DNA of 64,000 nt from Mauremys mutica (lineage: Eukaryota > Chordata > Testudines > Geoemydidae), in NCBI RefSeq assembly GCF_020497125.1, contig NC_059072.1, forward strand, positions 69,199,697-69,263,696, in the 5' to 3' direction. Below, in pieces: positions 1 through 12,340 of the stretch (position 1 is the first letter of the stretch; the number at the start of each line of letters is the position of its first letter). The notes beneath the pieces were generated by a model, which saw only the letters and a list, made by a program, of their open reading frames with translations, had not been told where the DNA came from and did no database searches. The translations under genes were made by a program, and so were the position numbers.

Positions 1-55
1 GGCTGATGTCAGCTATAATTGAATAATCCAGCATCTGCGAGCAGTATCAACAGGT

Positions 56-320
56 GCTGGGACTAGCTGATGCCCCGTCTGCTATACCATTGAAGGTAAA
101 TGTCTTCAGCCTTGAAACTCGGTTGCAATCCATCCGCTGACCTGGCCAACATCCAGCCACAACTGCTTAATCAACACATCAATGAGAGCTGGGATCAGCT
201 CATGCCCCATCTGCCATACCAATAGCTGTTCCGTCAGCATGCCTCTCCTGCTGAACCACTGAAGGCATACAGCTTCAGCCTAGAAGCCCAGCAGCAATCC
301 ACCTGCCAAGCTGACTGCCA
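56..320. repeat. Imperfect direct repeat, two units
   Basis: A segment starting near 56 recurs near 188. Both begin with GCTGGGA, then a CAGCT/TAGCT-like stretch, TGCCCC and a CTGC.ATACCA block. The similarity then resumes as TGAAGG ... CTTCAGCCT ... GCAATCCA.C in both copies, with about 38 extra bases in the second. The units are too diverged to date and I do not recognise the family. It could be an old tandem duplication or part of a larger repeat cut by the window edge. Confidence 0.45.
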
Positions 321-330
321 TCTTGTGGGC

Positions 331-2585
331 CAAAGCACTACAGAGTGCCTGCAAATCCAAACATTGATTATGGTTTGGATATCCCTGGAATCTGAAGCAG
401 ACAGGGTTACTTATTGCCAGTCCCGGCACCTTCTCCACAGGGCAAACATAAATCCTAACGTTTTGATTTCCAGTGCCCTGTAGTCTGAATCAAGAGTCAA
501 AACCCTCCGATGCTGCCAGCGTCACGGACGCAAACTTGAAAGAGTGTGTACCAAAGTTCTCTGGGTTGAGGCTGCAGTAGACCAAACCTTTTTTCATTAT
601 TGCAGTGAACTGGTATTCCCATGTCTAAACAGTGAGCCTGGCTCCCACAGCCCCTTGTGGGCCATAGGCACTCATCTGCACGATCCCTTACCACCATTCT
701 GTTCTGTTTTAGAGTACTTTAAGCAGTGCATGGGTTGATAACTATATATCTAATAATTCAACTACCCACCTGGACCTATCTGTGGCTGTTTGAGGCACCA
801 GCTCACTTACCCTGAAAGAACCAAGGAAGGCCACAAAGAATGCTTGGGGATAGGCCACAGGTGTTGGAGCCATTCCCAAGCTCTGAAATCCTTTATCTCA
901 GTCAGGTAGCACTTATACGTCCTGAATGCCCTTGGGGGCGATCATATTTTTTACTAGACCTATGGCTGTCAGAAGCCATAGTTCCAGAGTTGATTGGGCA
1001 TCACCTGCGGATCCCTGTTGCCAGCTGAAAAGGGAATGGCCCAGGCAGAGGTCCTGCTTCCTGTCTGATGAGATTTCCCTGTTCAAGTTGGCTCCTCTGT
1101 CCAGGATGGGGGTGGGATGTCTCTCCTCCAGCTCCACTCCCCAGCATTGTCTCTGCTAGTGGTCCCTGTCCTTTTCAAAATCCTGTGGAAACTAAGAAGA
1201 CTTCTCCCCACAGGGTAGCAATCCTAGGACAACAATTGCCTGGCAAACTGTAAAAGAATCCTCACCCATCTCAGAGGGTACCCCTCTTAATGGGTCCATA
1301 TGGGCCAGACTGAGGACCTCTAGGACATAAGAAAGGAAACCCCCGCTCTGGACCCTGGCCACTCCTGTGCCCCTCCTTCCCCCAGCAGCACCAACCCCTT
1401 GTAGCTGTAGAGGGAGGGGCTGCTGAAAGGCCACCAGCTGCAGCTGCCAGCTCCCCAAAACGCCCAGCTGCCTCAATCTGGCACCCACTAGATACCCCCC
1501 GTCCCAAGCGAGATGGGGGAACAAGGCCCGATGCTATCCTTACAGTGGCCCCATCACCATGTGGGCCTCTGCCCGTTCCCCATGAACTGAGGAGGGAGAG
1601 GGGACTCAACATCTTGCCAGGTCCCAGCTGAAGGGCTCCAGAGGCAGGTGTGTAAAGTGCCCCTTGCCACACCATCTCAGCTGCAGCCCCACATGTCCCT
1701 TTCCTCCATCCCCCATAAGCATGGATGTGGGGAAGGCAGTATCAGCACAGATAGTCCCAGCAGTGGGACCCAGGATGCAAGACATTTCTGCAGCTGTAGG
1801 AGCAGCCCCCTCCACCCTCTTCCCCCAGGAGTGAGTACCATAGTCGGTCCTGGCAGCAGGAGCCAGGGAGCCAGATGCTCCTGCAGCATCCCTGTGTCCT
1901 CACCCCTTCTCACATAAGCCTGGAGGAGGGAAGGGCAGTGGCATCCTGCTCAGTCCCTGCAGCTTCCCCTAGGCTGAATCTATTATGACTCTGGATCACT
2001 CCCTCTGCCCCCAGCACAGCTCCTCTTCAAGCAGGCTGTGCCTCCAGGTTGGTGAACCAGGCTGTGACCCCTGCAGTGGGACAGAGACCCCTCCACTGGT
2101 GTGCATACCCCACAAGCATGGAGGGTGATCCCAGAGCTCCTCCCTTCCCTCCAGGTGCTGCATCTTCTGGAGGCAGAAGCCACCTCACTTCATTTTTGTC
2201 CTGGCATCCTGGATTTGGGAACATAAAATCCATGTGTTGGGTCTGTTCCCTTGACTCTTCCAGTGTTACCCTGTGTTATTTTGCTCCAGACATGGCTGAA
2301 CAGCAAATGCTTCCCTGCAGCTAACCAAAGAGTAAGAGACTTTTGCAAAGCTTGGTCTTAGGTCAAATAGGCAAGGGCCAGAGGAGGGAAGCTGTGTACA
2401 GAAACCAAGCAGCTGACCCTATCCCTCTTTCTCCAGCCAATGGCTAAGCAGAGAACCGAAGTGAGGATGGTTGGGTGGGAGCCCCCATCCCTCCCTGGCA
2501 TGAATGCATTTGAACTTCTTTCTCAAAGCACCTCCCCCTACCAAAGGCAGCAAGAAGATATTCTTACAGTAATTTATCTGAGATG
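331..2585. other. Unassigned stretch, no supported gene
   Basis: Several overlapping open frames exist on both strands, all rich in Pro, Ser, Gly and Leu. None shows a domain or a consistent coding signature. The part from about 1160 to 1930 is GC-rich with short CAGCTG- and CCAGC-type reiterations. I see no terminal repeats or polyadenylation context that would name a mobile element. Confidence 0.4.
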
Positions 2586-2593
2586 TTCTAGTG

Positions 2594-3141
2594 CAGGGGC
2601 AGGCAAACTTTTTGGCCTGAGAGCCGCATTGGGTTTCATAAATTGTATGGACGGCCGGTTAGGGGAGGGGGTCGTGCTCCAGCCCCCACCTCCTGTATGT
2701 CCCCCTCCGATTCCTGCCCCATCCAACCCCCCCTCATTCCTGACTGTCCCCCCAGGGCCCCTGCCCACATTCAACCCCCTGTTCCCCCCAGACCACCATC
2801 CACACCCCTGCCCGCTGACCACCCCCCCGAACTCCCCTGCCTTCTATCCAACCGCCGCTCCCTGCCTCCTTACCGTGCTGCCTGGAGAACCAGTGGCTGG
2901 TAGCTGCCACCATGCAGCTCAGAACACCAGGTCAAGCCCGGCTCTGCAGCTGTGCTGCCTCAGGAGCTCACAGTCCCGCCACCCAGATCATTGCACCAGC
3001 AACAGAGCAAGTGAGCTGAGGCTGCAGGGGAACAGCAGGGGAGGGGCCGGGAGCAAGCCTCCTGGGCCAGGAGCTTGGGGGCCAGGCAGGACAGTCCCGC
3101 GGGCCACATGAGGCCCGAGGGCCGTAGTTTGACCACCCGTG
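2594..3141. mobile_element. Non-autonomous hAT element with 8-bp target duplication
   Basis: The left end starts CAGGGGCAGGCAAACT. The right end, read in reverse, starts CACGGGTGGTCAAACT, so the terminal inverted repeats match imperfectly. They are flanked by TTCTAGTG (2586-2593) and TTCTAATG (3142-3149), an 8-bp duplication with one mismatch, which is the hAT signature. The interior is C-rich on the + strand (about 2680-2870) with imperfect short reiterations and codes for nothing recognisable. The 223-codon frame crossing it is a composition artefact. Confidence 0.8.
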
Positions 3142-3521
3142 TTCTAATGCCTCCATGCTCTGGGGCAGGGACTTGACATTTGGCAGGGGGTTGCCCTGAT
3201 GTCAGTGATGTGCCTTTTGCAGTGACAGTTTCTCCAAATTTGGCTAGGTTATGAGCCTCTGGAAAAATTCAGTTTGCACATGATCAGTAGAGACTTGTTA
3301 GTTTGGTAGCAAAGTCTCTGAATATTCCATCTGCACTGAGCACACAACGTTCCCTCACAGCTCCTATGTGAAACTGGACTTCATATGCAGCATCCCCACA
3401 GAGTGATTGGACATGCTTCATCCTAGTGATGCAGGAGCAGAGCAAGACTTTCCATACTGTTGCTCCTCCCAGAAGCTAGGAGCTGCTGTGCTGCCAGGTA
3501 CAGGAACTTAGCAGGAGCATA

Positions 3522-3700
3522 GGGTTGGTCTACACTACACAGTTAGGTTGACATAAGGCATCTTATGTCAATTTAATTATGTCAGTGTCTACACTACAGT
3601 CTTTCTCCCATCGTAGTAGTAAGTGCCCTAATACACAAACATAAAAACTCCACCTCATTGAGAGGCATAAGGCTTATGTTGGTGTAGTTAGGGCAACACA
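3522..3700. mobile_element. Harbinger-type MITE, left part
   Basis: The segment begins GGGTTGGTCTACACTAC, the GTCTACACT terminal motif shared with the Harbinger elements elsewhere in the window. It carries ATAAGGC/CTTATGTC inverted motifs and an internal second GTCTACACTAC. A clear right terminus is not visible before the next MITE starts at 3701, so it is either truncated or was interrupted by that insertion. Confidence 0.6.
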
Positions 3701-3921
3701 GGACAGGTCTACACTACAGAGATGATTGATGCTCTGAGACCCCTGTACTCTACCACAACAAGAAGAGTAAGGTAAGTCGACGGGAGATTTTCTCCCATTG
3801 ACTCCCCGCGGTGTAGACCCTGCGGTAACTCGACCTAAGGTATGTCGACTCCAGCTACATTATTCACATAGCTGGAGTTGTGTAGCATAGGTCGACTTAC
3901 CGTGGTAATGTAGACATAGCC
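3701..3921. mobile_element. Harbinger-type MITE
   Basis: The left end reads GGACAGGTCTACACTAC and the reversed right end reads GGCTATGTCTACATTAC, giving diverged inverted repeats. Inside is a hairpin around TCCAGCTAC...GTAGCTGGA-like arms (about 3851-3876), with flanking GTCGAC motifs. No coding capacity. It was probably mobilised in trans by a PIF/Harbinger transposase. Confidence 0.65.
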
Positions 3922-4558
3922 ACAGCGTCTGTACTTTCACTGCCCATTCCTTTTGGTGCCCACGCAACATGAAAGAGAAGGAAAGATAGGGTCAGGATTT
4001 AGGTTTTGTGGAATTGGCAGGAACTGAGGAGAAAGGAGCGAAGTGGGGCAATGTCAGGAGCTACAGCGGGTGGGAAAGTGAAGGGAAGGGTACAGAGGGA
4101 GAGGCTGAGAGAGACAGAGGAGAAGGGTAGGTATCCAGTAGATCAGACAGCTCTGCAGAACATGGAGTTGAAACTATTATTCCTGAGTCTCAGCATTCCT
4201 TTGCTGTCTATCAAATAGCTGTGAAACCTACTGGCAAAGTATATGTCTCCATCCCCCTCTAACAGCTAATCCATACAGAAGATAATAGCCTTCCACTGTG
4301 AGTTGACTGGTGGGTATGTCGCCTTCCTGCTTTCTGTTCTTTGCTCCTGTTTTATTTCCTGGTAACTGCTCTCTGAACCTAGTGTTCCTGTTCCTGTTTA
4401 TGTCCTGTTCCTGTCCTGCATGCATGTGAAGCTACTCAGTGCCTGCTGCTACTTATTCACTGTTCAGACTGTTATGTTTTGTCGAGACTCTTGCTGACCT
4501 ACCTATTTCATGGTTATTACATGTTTTGACTCATAACCTACCTGCATGTCTTGCTTCA

Positions 4559-4561
<3 letters not shown>

Positions 4562-4589
<28 letters not shown>
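4562..4589. repeat. (GT)n microsatellite
   Basis: Fourteen uninterrupted GT units are visible, in otherwise unremarkable sequence. Confidence 0.95.
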
Positions 4590-4592
<3 letters not shown>

Positions 4593-7190
4593 AATTGCTA
4601 TTCTGAGGTGCATCAGAGTGTAACATTATGGCAATGATTCTGTTCTGCAACCCATGATGCATGCACAGCCTTTGGCTGTTGATTGGCAATAATATATTTG
4701 GAATTTTCAGAAGTATGTGCGGATCATGCAAGTCTCTGCTGCTGCTAGTTGGTGCAGAACTGCTTGGGCCACGTAATATGCTGTTATCAATTACTTCAGT
4801 AGCTCAAGTGGTAGAGATCTGTGATGTGTGGCTCTGAAGTTCCCAAACCTTCTGATGACTCCTGTGTGTGTATTTGGGAGGGGGAAGGGGTTTGGTGTTG
4901 TTCCACGTGATGGAATTTTTGTTTTTGCAGTTTAAGGTGTTACTTTTTAAATAGGTTATGATATAGAAAAAGGTTAAGGTTGCAAAGTCAAGAATGCAAA
5001 ACGTTAGGAAATGCAACGTTTCTTATTCAACTTTAGCTTGGCTGCTATGTGTATATGTATTATGATACAGTCTTTAATTACATAACCACATTCTAGTTTT
5101 CTCATTTTGCAACTTTAATGTTTTTACTGTAATATTTTTAGATGTAATCTGTATAGAAGTTCTGATTCTGCAAACCATGGGAATACTGCTTACAGCATGA
5201 GTTATAGCATTGGGCTCTAAGCTGATAATATACTTTTCAGAAGCTTTCTGTACTTGGATATGTTTGTATTTAAGAAAATATAAAAAAAATTTGCATTTAG
5301 CCAAAGCCTTGCAAGTTGGTCATAGAAGCATTATCTCATTGTTTGGAATGTCTAATTTCTATGGCATTTTAAAAGGCTTAAATAAATTAAAATCTTAAAT
5401 ATAGTATTTCATGCAGAATGATGGTAAAAACTGTTTTACTTTTTAGATAATTGTTTTTAGTTATTCAACAGAATGTGCCCCAATGCTACTTTTATTATGA
5501 TTGAACTAAAAGTTATAAGTACAATAATCATAGCTATAAAATTCATTTGCAAGTTAATTATAGCACAATAAGTATTCTGCATCATTTCCTCCTCTCTCTC
5601 TCTTAATACTGTTGTGTTCTTATTTAAACAAAGAAAAGAAAAGAACAAACTGCTGTGAGAAAATAAGCAGCCTGAGGCATGACATTCACATATCATATGT
5701 AGTGGAACAAAAATGATCTGGGCTGAAAATGATGGCAGCACTCACTAGGATGGGTATTTGGGGGTTCCTTTTCATATAGCAATAGCTCAGCTTGAACAAA
5801 CATCTTGTACTGATTCAAACCTCACTACTACATTGAGCATTTAAGCCCCTCTATTGTCTATGCAAGTTATTGAGGTTAATGGCCAATGCAATCACCATTC
5901 CTTTTGCAATATTTCCATCTGTAAGTTCTCTGAGGAGTAACACAAGCATAAAGGGTGTATGCAGCATATATGAAATATAACCCTATTAGAGTACCCAACT
6001 AAATTACAGGAGCTCTGAAGCAGAAAAGCTGCCAGCTTTGTAAAATGATGGCTTCTGTATTCTTGAATGAAATGAAATGATAAGGCTGCTGGTTTCACTA
6101 TAAGAGGTCAAACTGAAAATTCAGCATTGCATAGAATGGTCCTAATAAAATAGGAACAGCAGTAAGCGGTGTTTCTAATGACTGAATTTAAGGAAAGGGG
6201 TAGCTGGATTTAAACAGGAAATTTCAGAATAAGCAAGCCATGGAGTGGGACACTTAAAAATAGATCTGTGCATCCCAACACATCTAACATGACACCAGAA
6301 AATATGTCAGTTCTACAAGTAGGTGAAGATATGGCTGCTGAAGTAGCAACTGTATCAAGGGGTCAGTACATTCTGAGATTCTATATTCAGATTTGGATAT
6401 TAATGAGATCTCGTCAAAGTACAATGGCTGCTTATGGCCTAATTTGATTTATACATCTAAAGGGGAAATGGGAAATGTGTCACAACATGAAAATCCAAAA
6501 TAGGATTTGTGATTCTGTTCTATTTTTTTTTTGTGGCAGATAAGCCTCAGGCTTTCAAACTCATTCTCAGAGTTTGAGCCCCACTCTATAATCTATTCTT
6601 CCATCACTCAACAGCCATGATCACTTCCACTCCCTCACAGAGACCCACAAAAATAGCAACTGTGTTCCTAAATCAGACACTGAGCTTTTACAGGGTGCTT
6701 ATTAGCATTACTTCTGTCTAGCTTGCAGTGATTAAAACAGCTAGTGGTATCTACTATACAATAGCATGTACCACTAACCAAGTGCATTTTTTTGAGGTGG
6801 ATGTCAGGAAAAAGTGGGTCCTTCTACAATGAAAAAGTGTCATGAGATTTTTCTGTATCTTGTTTCTTAAGAGTCATTCATAGCTTTTTTTGTTGTGTCT
6901 CTATTCATGTGTATCCCATTCTATCCAGAATAAACATCATTTGAAACTATTTCTCTCTAGCCAAGCTGAGGATGTGCATTATTTTTTTTGAATTGCACAT
7001 CTTGTTTCCCTAGATATAGAAAAATCTGCATTGTTGCAACTTTCTGCTTAGGAAGTAATATTCCCGGTAATGAAGAAAACAACTGGAATGAGCTAAATGA
7101 ACTTACCAATCAATTTATTAACTTTACATTATATCACAAGAGAGCCCAGTAAAAGGTGCTGCAGCCAGAGGAAATAAACTGATATGACAT
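4590..7190. other. AT-rich stretch without recognised features
   Basis: Read on both strands, this region shows only short random-looking open frames, homopolymer runs and no terminal repeats or LINE motifs I can name. It may be unique intergenic or intronic DNA or very old repeat sequence. Confidence 0.4.
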
Positions 7191-7192
7191 TT

Positions 7193-7290
7193 AGTTGGGA
7201 ATTGGTCCTGCTTTTGAGCAGGGGGTTGGACTAGATGACCTCTTGAGGTCCCTTCTAACCCTGATATTCTATTATTCTATTCTATGATCA
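7193..7290 (+). mobile_element. CR1 LINE 3' tail
   Basis: The sequence contains TTGGTCCTGC, GAGCAGGGGGTTGGACTAGA, GACCTC.TGAGGTCCCTTC and ends in a repeated ATTCTAT/TTCTATGAT tail. These are hallmarks of a severely 5'-truncated CR1 retrotransposon inserted in + orientation. No coding sequence remains. Confidence 0.9.
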
Positions 7291-7294
7291 TAAA

Positions 7295-8370
7295 ATCAAA
7301 TATTTTAAGGGTGACTTTAAACTGAATCCAGCTGCCCACAAATTTTAAAATGTCATAAAAAGGACTTATGAATTATTTATTCATGGAGCATTATCTAAGC
7401 TTCAAATGGCATTATACCATTAACCTCCTCAACTGTACAGGTTATTATCACTGGCTGTGTTCAAATCCCTTGTCATCAGATCAGACTTCTCCCATGAGAA
7501 ATCTCAGGAGAGAACTTTACTGCACCAGAGTAGTTTAAAGAAACACTTGTAATATGTAATATTCTTTATGCCCAATTGTGAAGCATTTAGTCACAACATG
7601 GAATAGTTACTTCCACAAGCAATCCCAATAAAGTCAGTGAGAATACTTGTGTACAACTCACTATTGTAAAAAGAGGCTCACAGTCTGGTCCACAGAGATC
7701 AACTTTACTAATAAGTTTTGTGAAGTAAAAATTAACTGCGTCCATATTTCAGGAATCATAGATATGGCTTAATAATGATAAAAACAAGAATATAAATGCT
7801 TAGATTACTTAAAACCCTTTAATAATAATGACATGATACTGATTTTACATTTGCCTAGCACTTTTATCCAAATGGCTCGCAAGTGCTTTATATATTTAAT
7901 GATTATACACACTATGGGTCAAGTTATGCTCTCAGATATGTTATGCAATTCCTCTCTGTGCGTTGTATTTGCATATCTGAGCGGATTCTCTGATCCTGTG
8001 TATATATATGCAGAAAATCTTTTCCCTATTAATAAAATACAGCCATGTTTAGAGTTGAATGGAGCACTTGGTTAACTAGTACAACTGTACTAAACAAATG
8101 TTTGCACTGTCAACAACTTATTTATAAATAAACACACATTTCAGCACAGGTGAGTCCATAAAGAAGCATGGATTATGATACTACCAAGCATACGATCAAC
8201 TTAATCTTAGTAAGACAATGCTGGAAAACAAGCATATTAGATTGCAGGGTCTACAGAAGTCTAAATGCAGACTCAGTCCATGCGGCAGTGATTGTTATAG
8301 TCAGGATCAGACTTAATATTTTAAAATTTGCAACAAATGGTGAGAGTCTGTGTCAAAACTTTTAAAAATT
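7295..8370. other. AT-rich stretch without recognised features
   Basis: No convincing genes or repeat termini are visible. The 80-codon frame at 7833-8075 has no domain features. Confidence 0.4.
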
Positions 8371-8379
8371 CAGACACTA

Positions 8380-10440
8380 TGGTGACCTTTCAGAAGACCA
8401 TCAGTGGCTGCTTTCCCTCTCTCTTAAACCTAGAGAACACAACAGTGGAACAGAACAAACAGAACTGGGCAGACGCAAAACACATCATTAATGCCAGAAG
8501 CACAGAGGTTTTAGGGATGAGGTATTCAAAAAGGAAAGCCTGGTGACTCCAGACTGAACACCTATCAAGAAAAACAGGAAGCATATCCAGAACATCTGAA
8601 AGTTGAAGATTTTCATAAGCAAAAAAAAAACCAACAAAAACAAACCCCCCCAAAAAAACCCCAAATACAGACAGCTAAGCAAAGAACTAAAAAGAATTGT
8701 TAAAAAGCTCTAATAAAGGCTGGTTTGGGAGAGAGAAAATGAAGACCTTGAACAATACTTTAAAAAAGTAATGTCAGAGGGCTTTTTCAGAAAGTTAGAT
8801 TCCTATAAAAGATAACACCTTTAATAAGTCAGCTACACAATGTTCAGTGAAACTATACAGTAGATAAAGATAAAAAACTTAAAACCTGGAAAGAATATTT
8901 TCATCAGCTGTTGAACATGAATAGTCAAGTCAACCCAGCCATCCTTGAGACTATCAACTGTGAAGGCAACAATGAAGGAGACAAACTGATATTGGAAGCA
9001 GAAATTGAATGCACAATCAGGTCCCTGAAAAACAACAAGGCACCTAGTTTAGATCTATACCATCTGAAGTGCTAAAACATGGCAAAAAGTCACGCGTCTA
9101 CTCCTCTGAAAACTATTTAACCTCATTCGGATGAAGGATGAAGTCTCTGAAGACTAGCAATGCTCAGTCATTTTACCACCTCTAAGAAAGGTGACCCAGT
9201 GGATTGTGACAACTACAGAGGAATAAGTCTTGTAAGCATTTCTAGGAAGGAATTCTATGTGATTCTCAGCTGAATGAAAACATGAGCAGAGTCTCTGAAT
9301 ATTCCACTGTAGATCGGATACTGATATTTATTTTTTTTGTCAAATCCTGGAGAGAAAGACACTTCAACAACTCTGTTTTGCATATCCATTTATTTTAAGA
9401 AAGCATTTGTCACTGCTAACAGAGAGGCTCTGTGGAAAGTACTCAAACGGTACAGTTTATCAGCAAGTTGATTCAAATACTGCAGAGTCAGTATGGGAAA
9501 GCTTGGTATGCAGAATGAGTCAGAATTGAGCTGACAGAGTGGTTTGGACTGAAAACTGGAGTCAAACAGAGAAGTATACTCAGTCCAATACTTTTTACTC
9601 TACACTTAGAAAATATCTTATCCAACTCCTTTAGTAAGTTTGGTGGGGTGGAAGCTGCAGGATATCAGAGCAAATGATCAATCACCTGGTCTTTGCAGAC
9701 AATATTGTAATGATAATGCCTATGGAAGAATTCAACCAAGAAGTAGCAGCTAACTTGTATATGACAGCCAGAGAATGGGGATGAAAAATGAATGAACAAA
9801 GGACCAAACTAATGGTAACATCGAAACTCAAGAAACAGGCTAAACTAGTTATTAATGATGGAGACATTAAAAAAAAACAACACAATTTCTGCTACTGGAG
9901 CTCCATCATAACATGACAACTGCTATAGAGATGACATTGACAAGCAGATAGCTGTTGCCAGCAGAACGCTCATGTGCCTGAATAAAAGTGCTTGGAACCT
10001 TAAATCGGTGTTCATGACCTGTAAAGCCAGTTTATATACAATGCTCATTATATGCACATTACTTTATGGTTGTGAAACACAGATACTGACAAGGCAGCTG
10101 GAGCAAAAGCTGCAAACATTTGAAATGACGGGCCTACGCCATATCCTAAGCATGACAAGGCTAGATAGAATAATAAATGATGACATCCATGGAAGACTGA
10201 AAGTGCAGTACATGACTATAATCATCAAAAGGCACCAGCTACAATGGTTTGGCCATGTTGCTTGAATGACACAATACCAGCTACCTAAAATTATTCTCTA
10301 TAGAAGAGTGCATGGAGAGAGAGGCTGTGGACATCCAAGGAGACAGTGGTATAACATGGTATATAAAACCATCCAGGCAACACCCCAACACGCTCCAGTT
10401 GTGGTTTAAAATAGACATGGATGGAATCTGCTCAGAACCT
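8380..10440 (+). pseudogene. Decayed RTE-like LINE (reverse transcriptase remnant)
   Basis: Broken coding segments in the three + frames line up with an RTE/BovB-type ORF. In order they are an EVLG...KAW-like segment near 8505, a SLKNNKAPSLD segment near 9025, a KGDPVDC.NYRGISL segment near 9187, a region corresponding to the finger-palm AFD motif near 9400 (lost here), and a C-terminal LLYGCET...LQWFGHVA segment at about 10056-10263. RTE elements are non-LTR retrotransposons encoding an endonuclease and a reverse transcriptase. Here many stops and frame changes interrupt the ORF and the endonuclease part is missing or unreadable, so this is a dead 5'-truncated copy. Clade assignment rests on remembered motifs; an L2/CR1 relative is less likely because of the CET and FGHVA signatures. 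Confidence 0.75.
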
Positions 10441-11143
10441 CAGCCCTATCTAATCTTTGCGATAGAAACATATGATGATAGAAATGGGAGGTGGGTTAAC
10501 AAACCTATAATCTGATTAATTTCTGACTACGAAACTTATGAAAAATCATAATTTACCCAAAGGGTTGAATTTCATATTTTCTCCATAAAAAGTGTTGTCT
10601 GTGAAGAGTCATTTGCTTATAGTTGTGGACATTATGGGTCCAATCAAGTTCCTAAAGAAATCAATGAAAAGATTCCCATTGACTACAGTGGACATTGAAT
10701 AAAGCCCTGTATTCTATTGTTAGATTCCATTTGAAGCAATGGGGTAATGCTTTCTACTGTAAATCTAAACTCTAGCAATACATACAATGAAGATAGTATA
10801 AAATTATTGACTCAAGTACAATAGCTACATAATATTGCCCAAGAGCAATCACAGTTCTTGAGATTGTTTGTATACATATAACACAAAGCCAATAGTTGAG
10901 ACTTTAGGTATTAGCTCTAAGGTCTTGATTAAATCTCACTGTGGGTATTTACATTCTACACACTTAAATTTTCCATTGTGGTTTCATTTGAATACAATAT
11001 TCTTCTTCACATCCCTTCCTAATTTGTTATGTAGTTTTAATGGTGTGCCCCAGGATCAAGCAATGGCTGCAGTTGATTGGTTGGTTAAGTAGTTCTGTAT
11101 GTAACATAGAAAAGGCTTTTGTATTCTTTGTGAGTAAAAGCAT
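10441..11143. other. Stretch without recognised features
   Basis: AT-rich sequence. The open frame at 10868-11092 has no recognisable domain, and no repeat ends are visible. Confidence 0.35.
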
Positions 11144-11145
11144 TA

Positions 11146-11354
11146 CAGTAAAACCTTGATTAATCTGAACTCTTGATTATTTGAAAATCAGATATGTGCC
11201 TTAAGATTTCACTGACGCTTTGATCCTGGGAAGCTCCTAAACTCTACAGGAGGGAAAACAAGATCCTGACAACCAGGTTTGTTTGGTTAAATCCCCTGAT
11301 TATGTGTGGATTTCAGGTGTAACCCGAGACCTCCAGATAGCTGGGATATTACTG
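11146..11354. mobile_element. Tigger/pogo-like MITE with TA duplication
   Basis: The left end starts CAGTAAAACCTTGATTA and the reversed right end starts CAGTAATATCCCAGCTA. TA dinucleotides flank both sides (11144-11145 and 11355-11356), as expected for the Tc1/mariner superfamily. CAGT-starting ends with an ACCT motif resemble Tigger-type elements. It is 209 bp long and non-coding. Confidence 0.65.
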
Positions 11355-11359
11355 TAACT

Positions 11360-12095
11360 AAATAAGATATTATTACTGTCATTTAGCTACCAGTACTTCC
11401 CCTATTGCTAACATCCAGTTCCATATTGAATTCAATTCCAGAAAAGAGCCCTTTTCATCTTGACTTTTACTTTCCCATTGAGCAATCGCTTATTATAAGA
11501 ACTATAACCTGGCAACTTGTCATATGGGAATGAAGACTGGTGAGAACATATTGAGAATAACTCAGGTATCTCAAAGGGATATAGACTTTTTAGTAATACT
11601 CATCTAGTAACCTTTTGCACAGCTCTATATTTGGATCATACAAACTTGTGCAGGCTTTCAAAAAGCAGGCTGTTAATTTTCTCATGTCATTCACCCTTTG
11701 GGGTACAGCAGAGGAGTGAATGATTTTAGAAGTGATCAAAAACTGCTGGTGACCATGAGTGTGCATGCAGAGGCCAATTAAAAAGATGCTAATTGTCATG
11801 TAAATTCATAATCAACTAACTCCAAAAGGCTCTTGTCCACTCTTCAATGTCTCAAACAATATAACAGCCCAGGATTTAAGGTGGAGTAACTCTGGAAGAG
11901 AGAATGCACTTATTAGCACAATCCAAAGAAAACAGAGAGCTATTCTAGAAGCTCACAGTTTTAATTTCATGAGATTTTGTAACATGTACATTTTTACCAT
12001 TTCCTTTCATGTGATTTCCCATAATTTTGCTTAATTAACAATTTCAACAAAATAGTTATTTTTGCAATGAAAAAATGTGTAATCACAAGGTAGAA
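11360..12095. other. Stretch without recognised features
   Basis: AT-rich with no supported gene or repeat boundary. Confidence 0.35.
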
Positions 12096-12340
12096 AGAAT
12101 GGTCTTCTAGTTAAGGTGCTGAGACTTGAGATCTGGATTCAGTTCCTGTCTTTGTCACAGACTTCCTGTGTGACCTTGAGCAAATAACTTATGACCAGAT
12201 TTTTTGCAAATGTTGGCCTTCAACTCTGTGTTTCAGTTCCCCATATGTAAATCAAGAATAGTTAATACTTCTTGTCATTACATTGGTATTCTGACATTAC
12301 ATTAATTAATGATTGCGAGGTGCTTAAATAATATATTGTT
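12096..12340 (+). mobile_element. MIR SINE
   Basis: The segment reads as an old MIR. It has a GGTCTTCTAGTTAAGG-like A-box region, GGATTCAGTTCCTG near the B box, then CACAGACTTCCTGTGTGACCTTGAGCAAAT and CAGTTCCCCATATGTAAAT in diverged form, followed by AATACTTCTTG and a GAGGTGCTTAAATAA-like end. MIRs are tRNA-derived amniote SINEs mobilised by L2-type LINEs. No recent activity is implied. Confidence 0.85.

Noticed and set aside
2440..3111. 223-codon frame
   Set aside because: Most of it lies in the C-rich interior of a hAT element and is Pro-rich low-complexity sequence.
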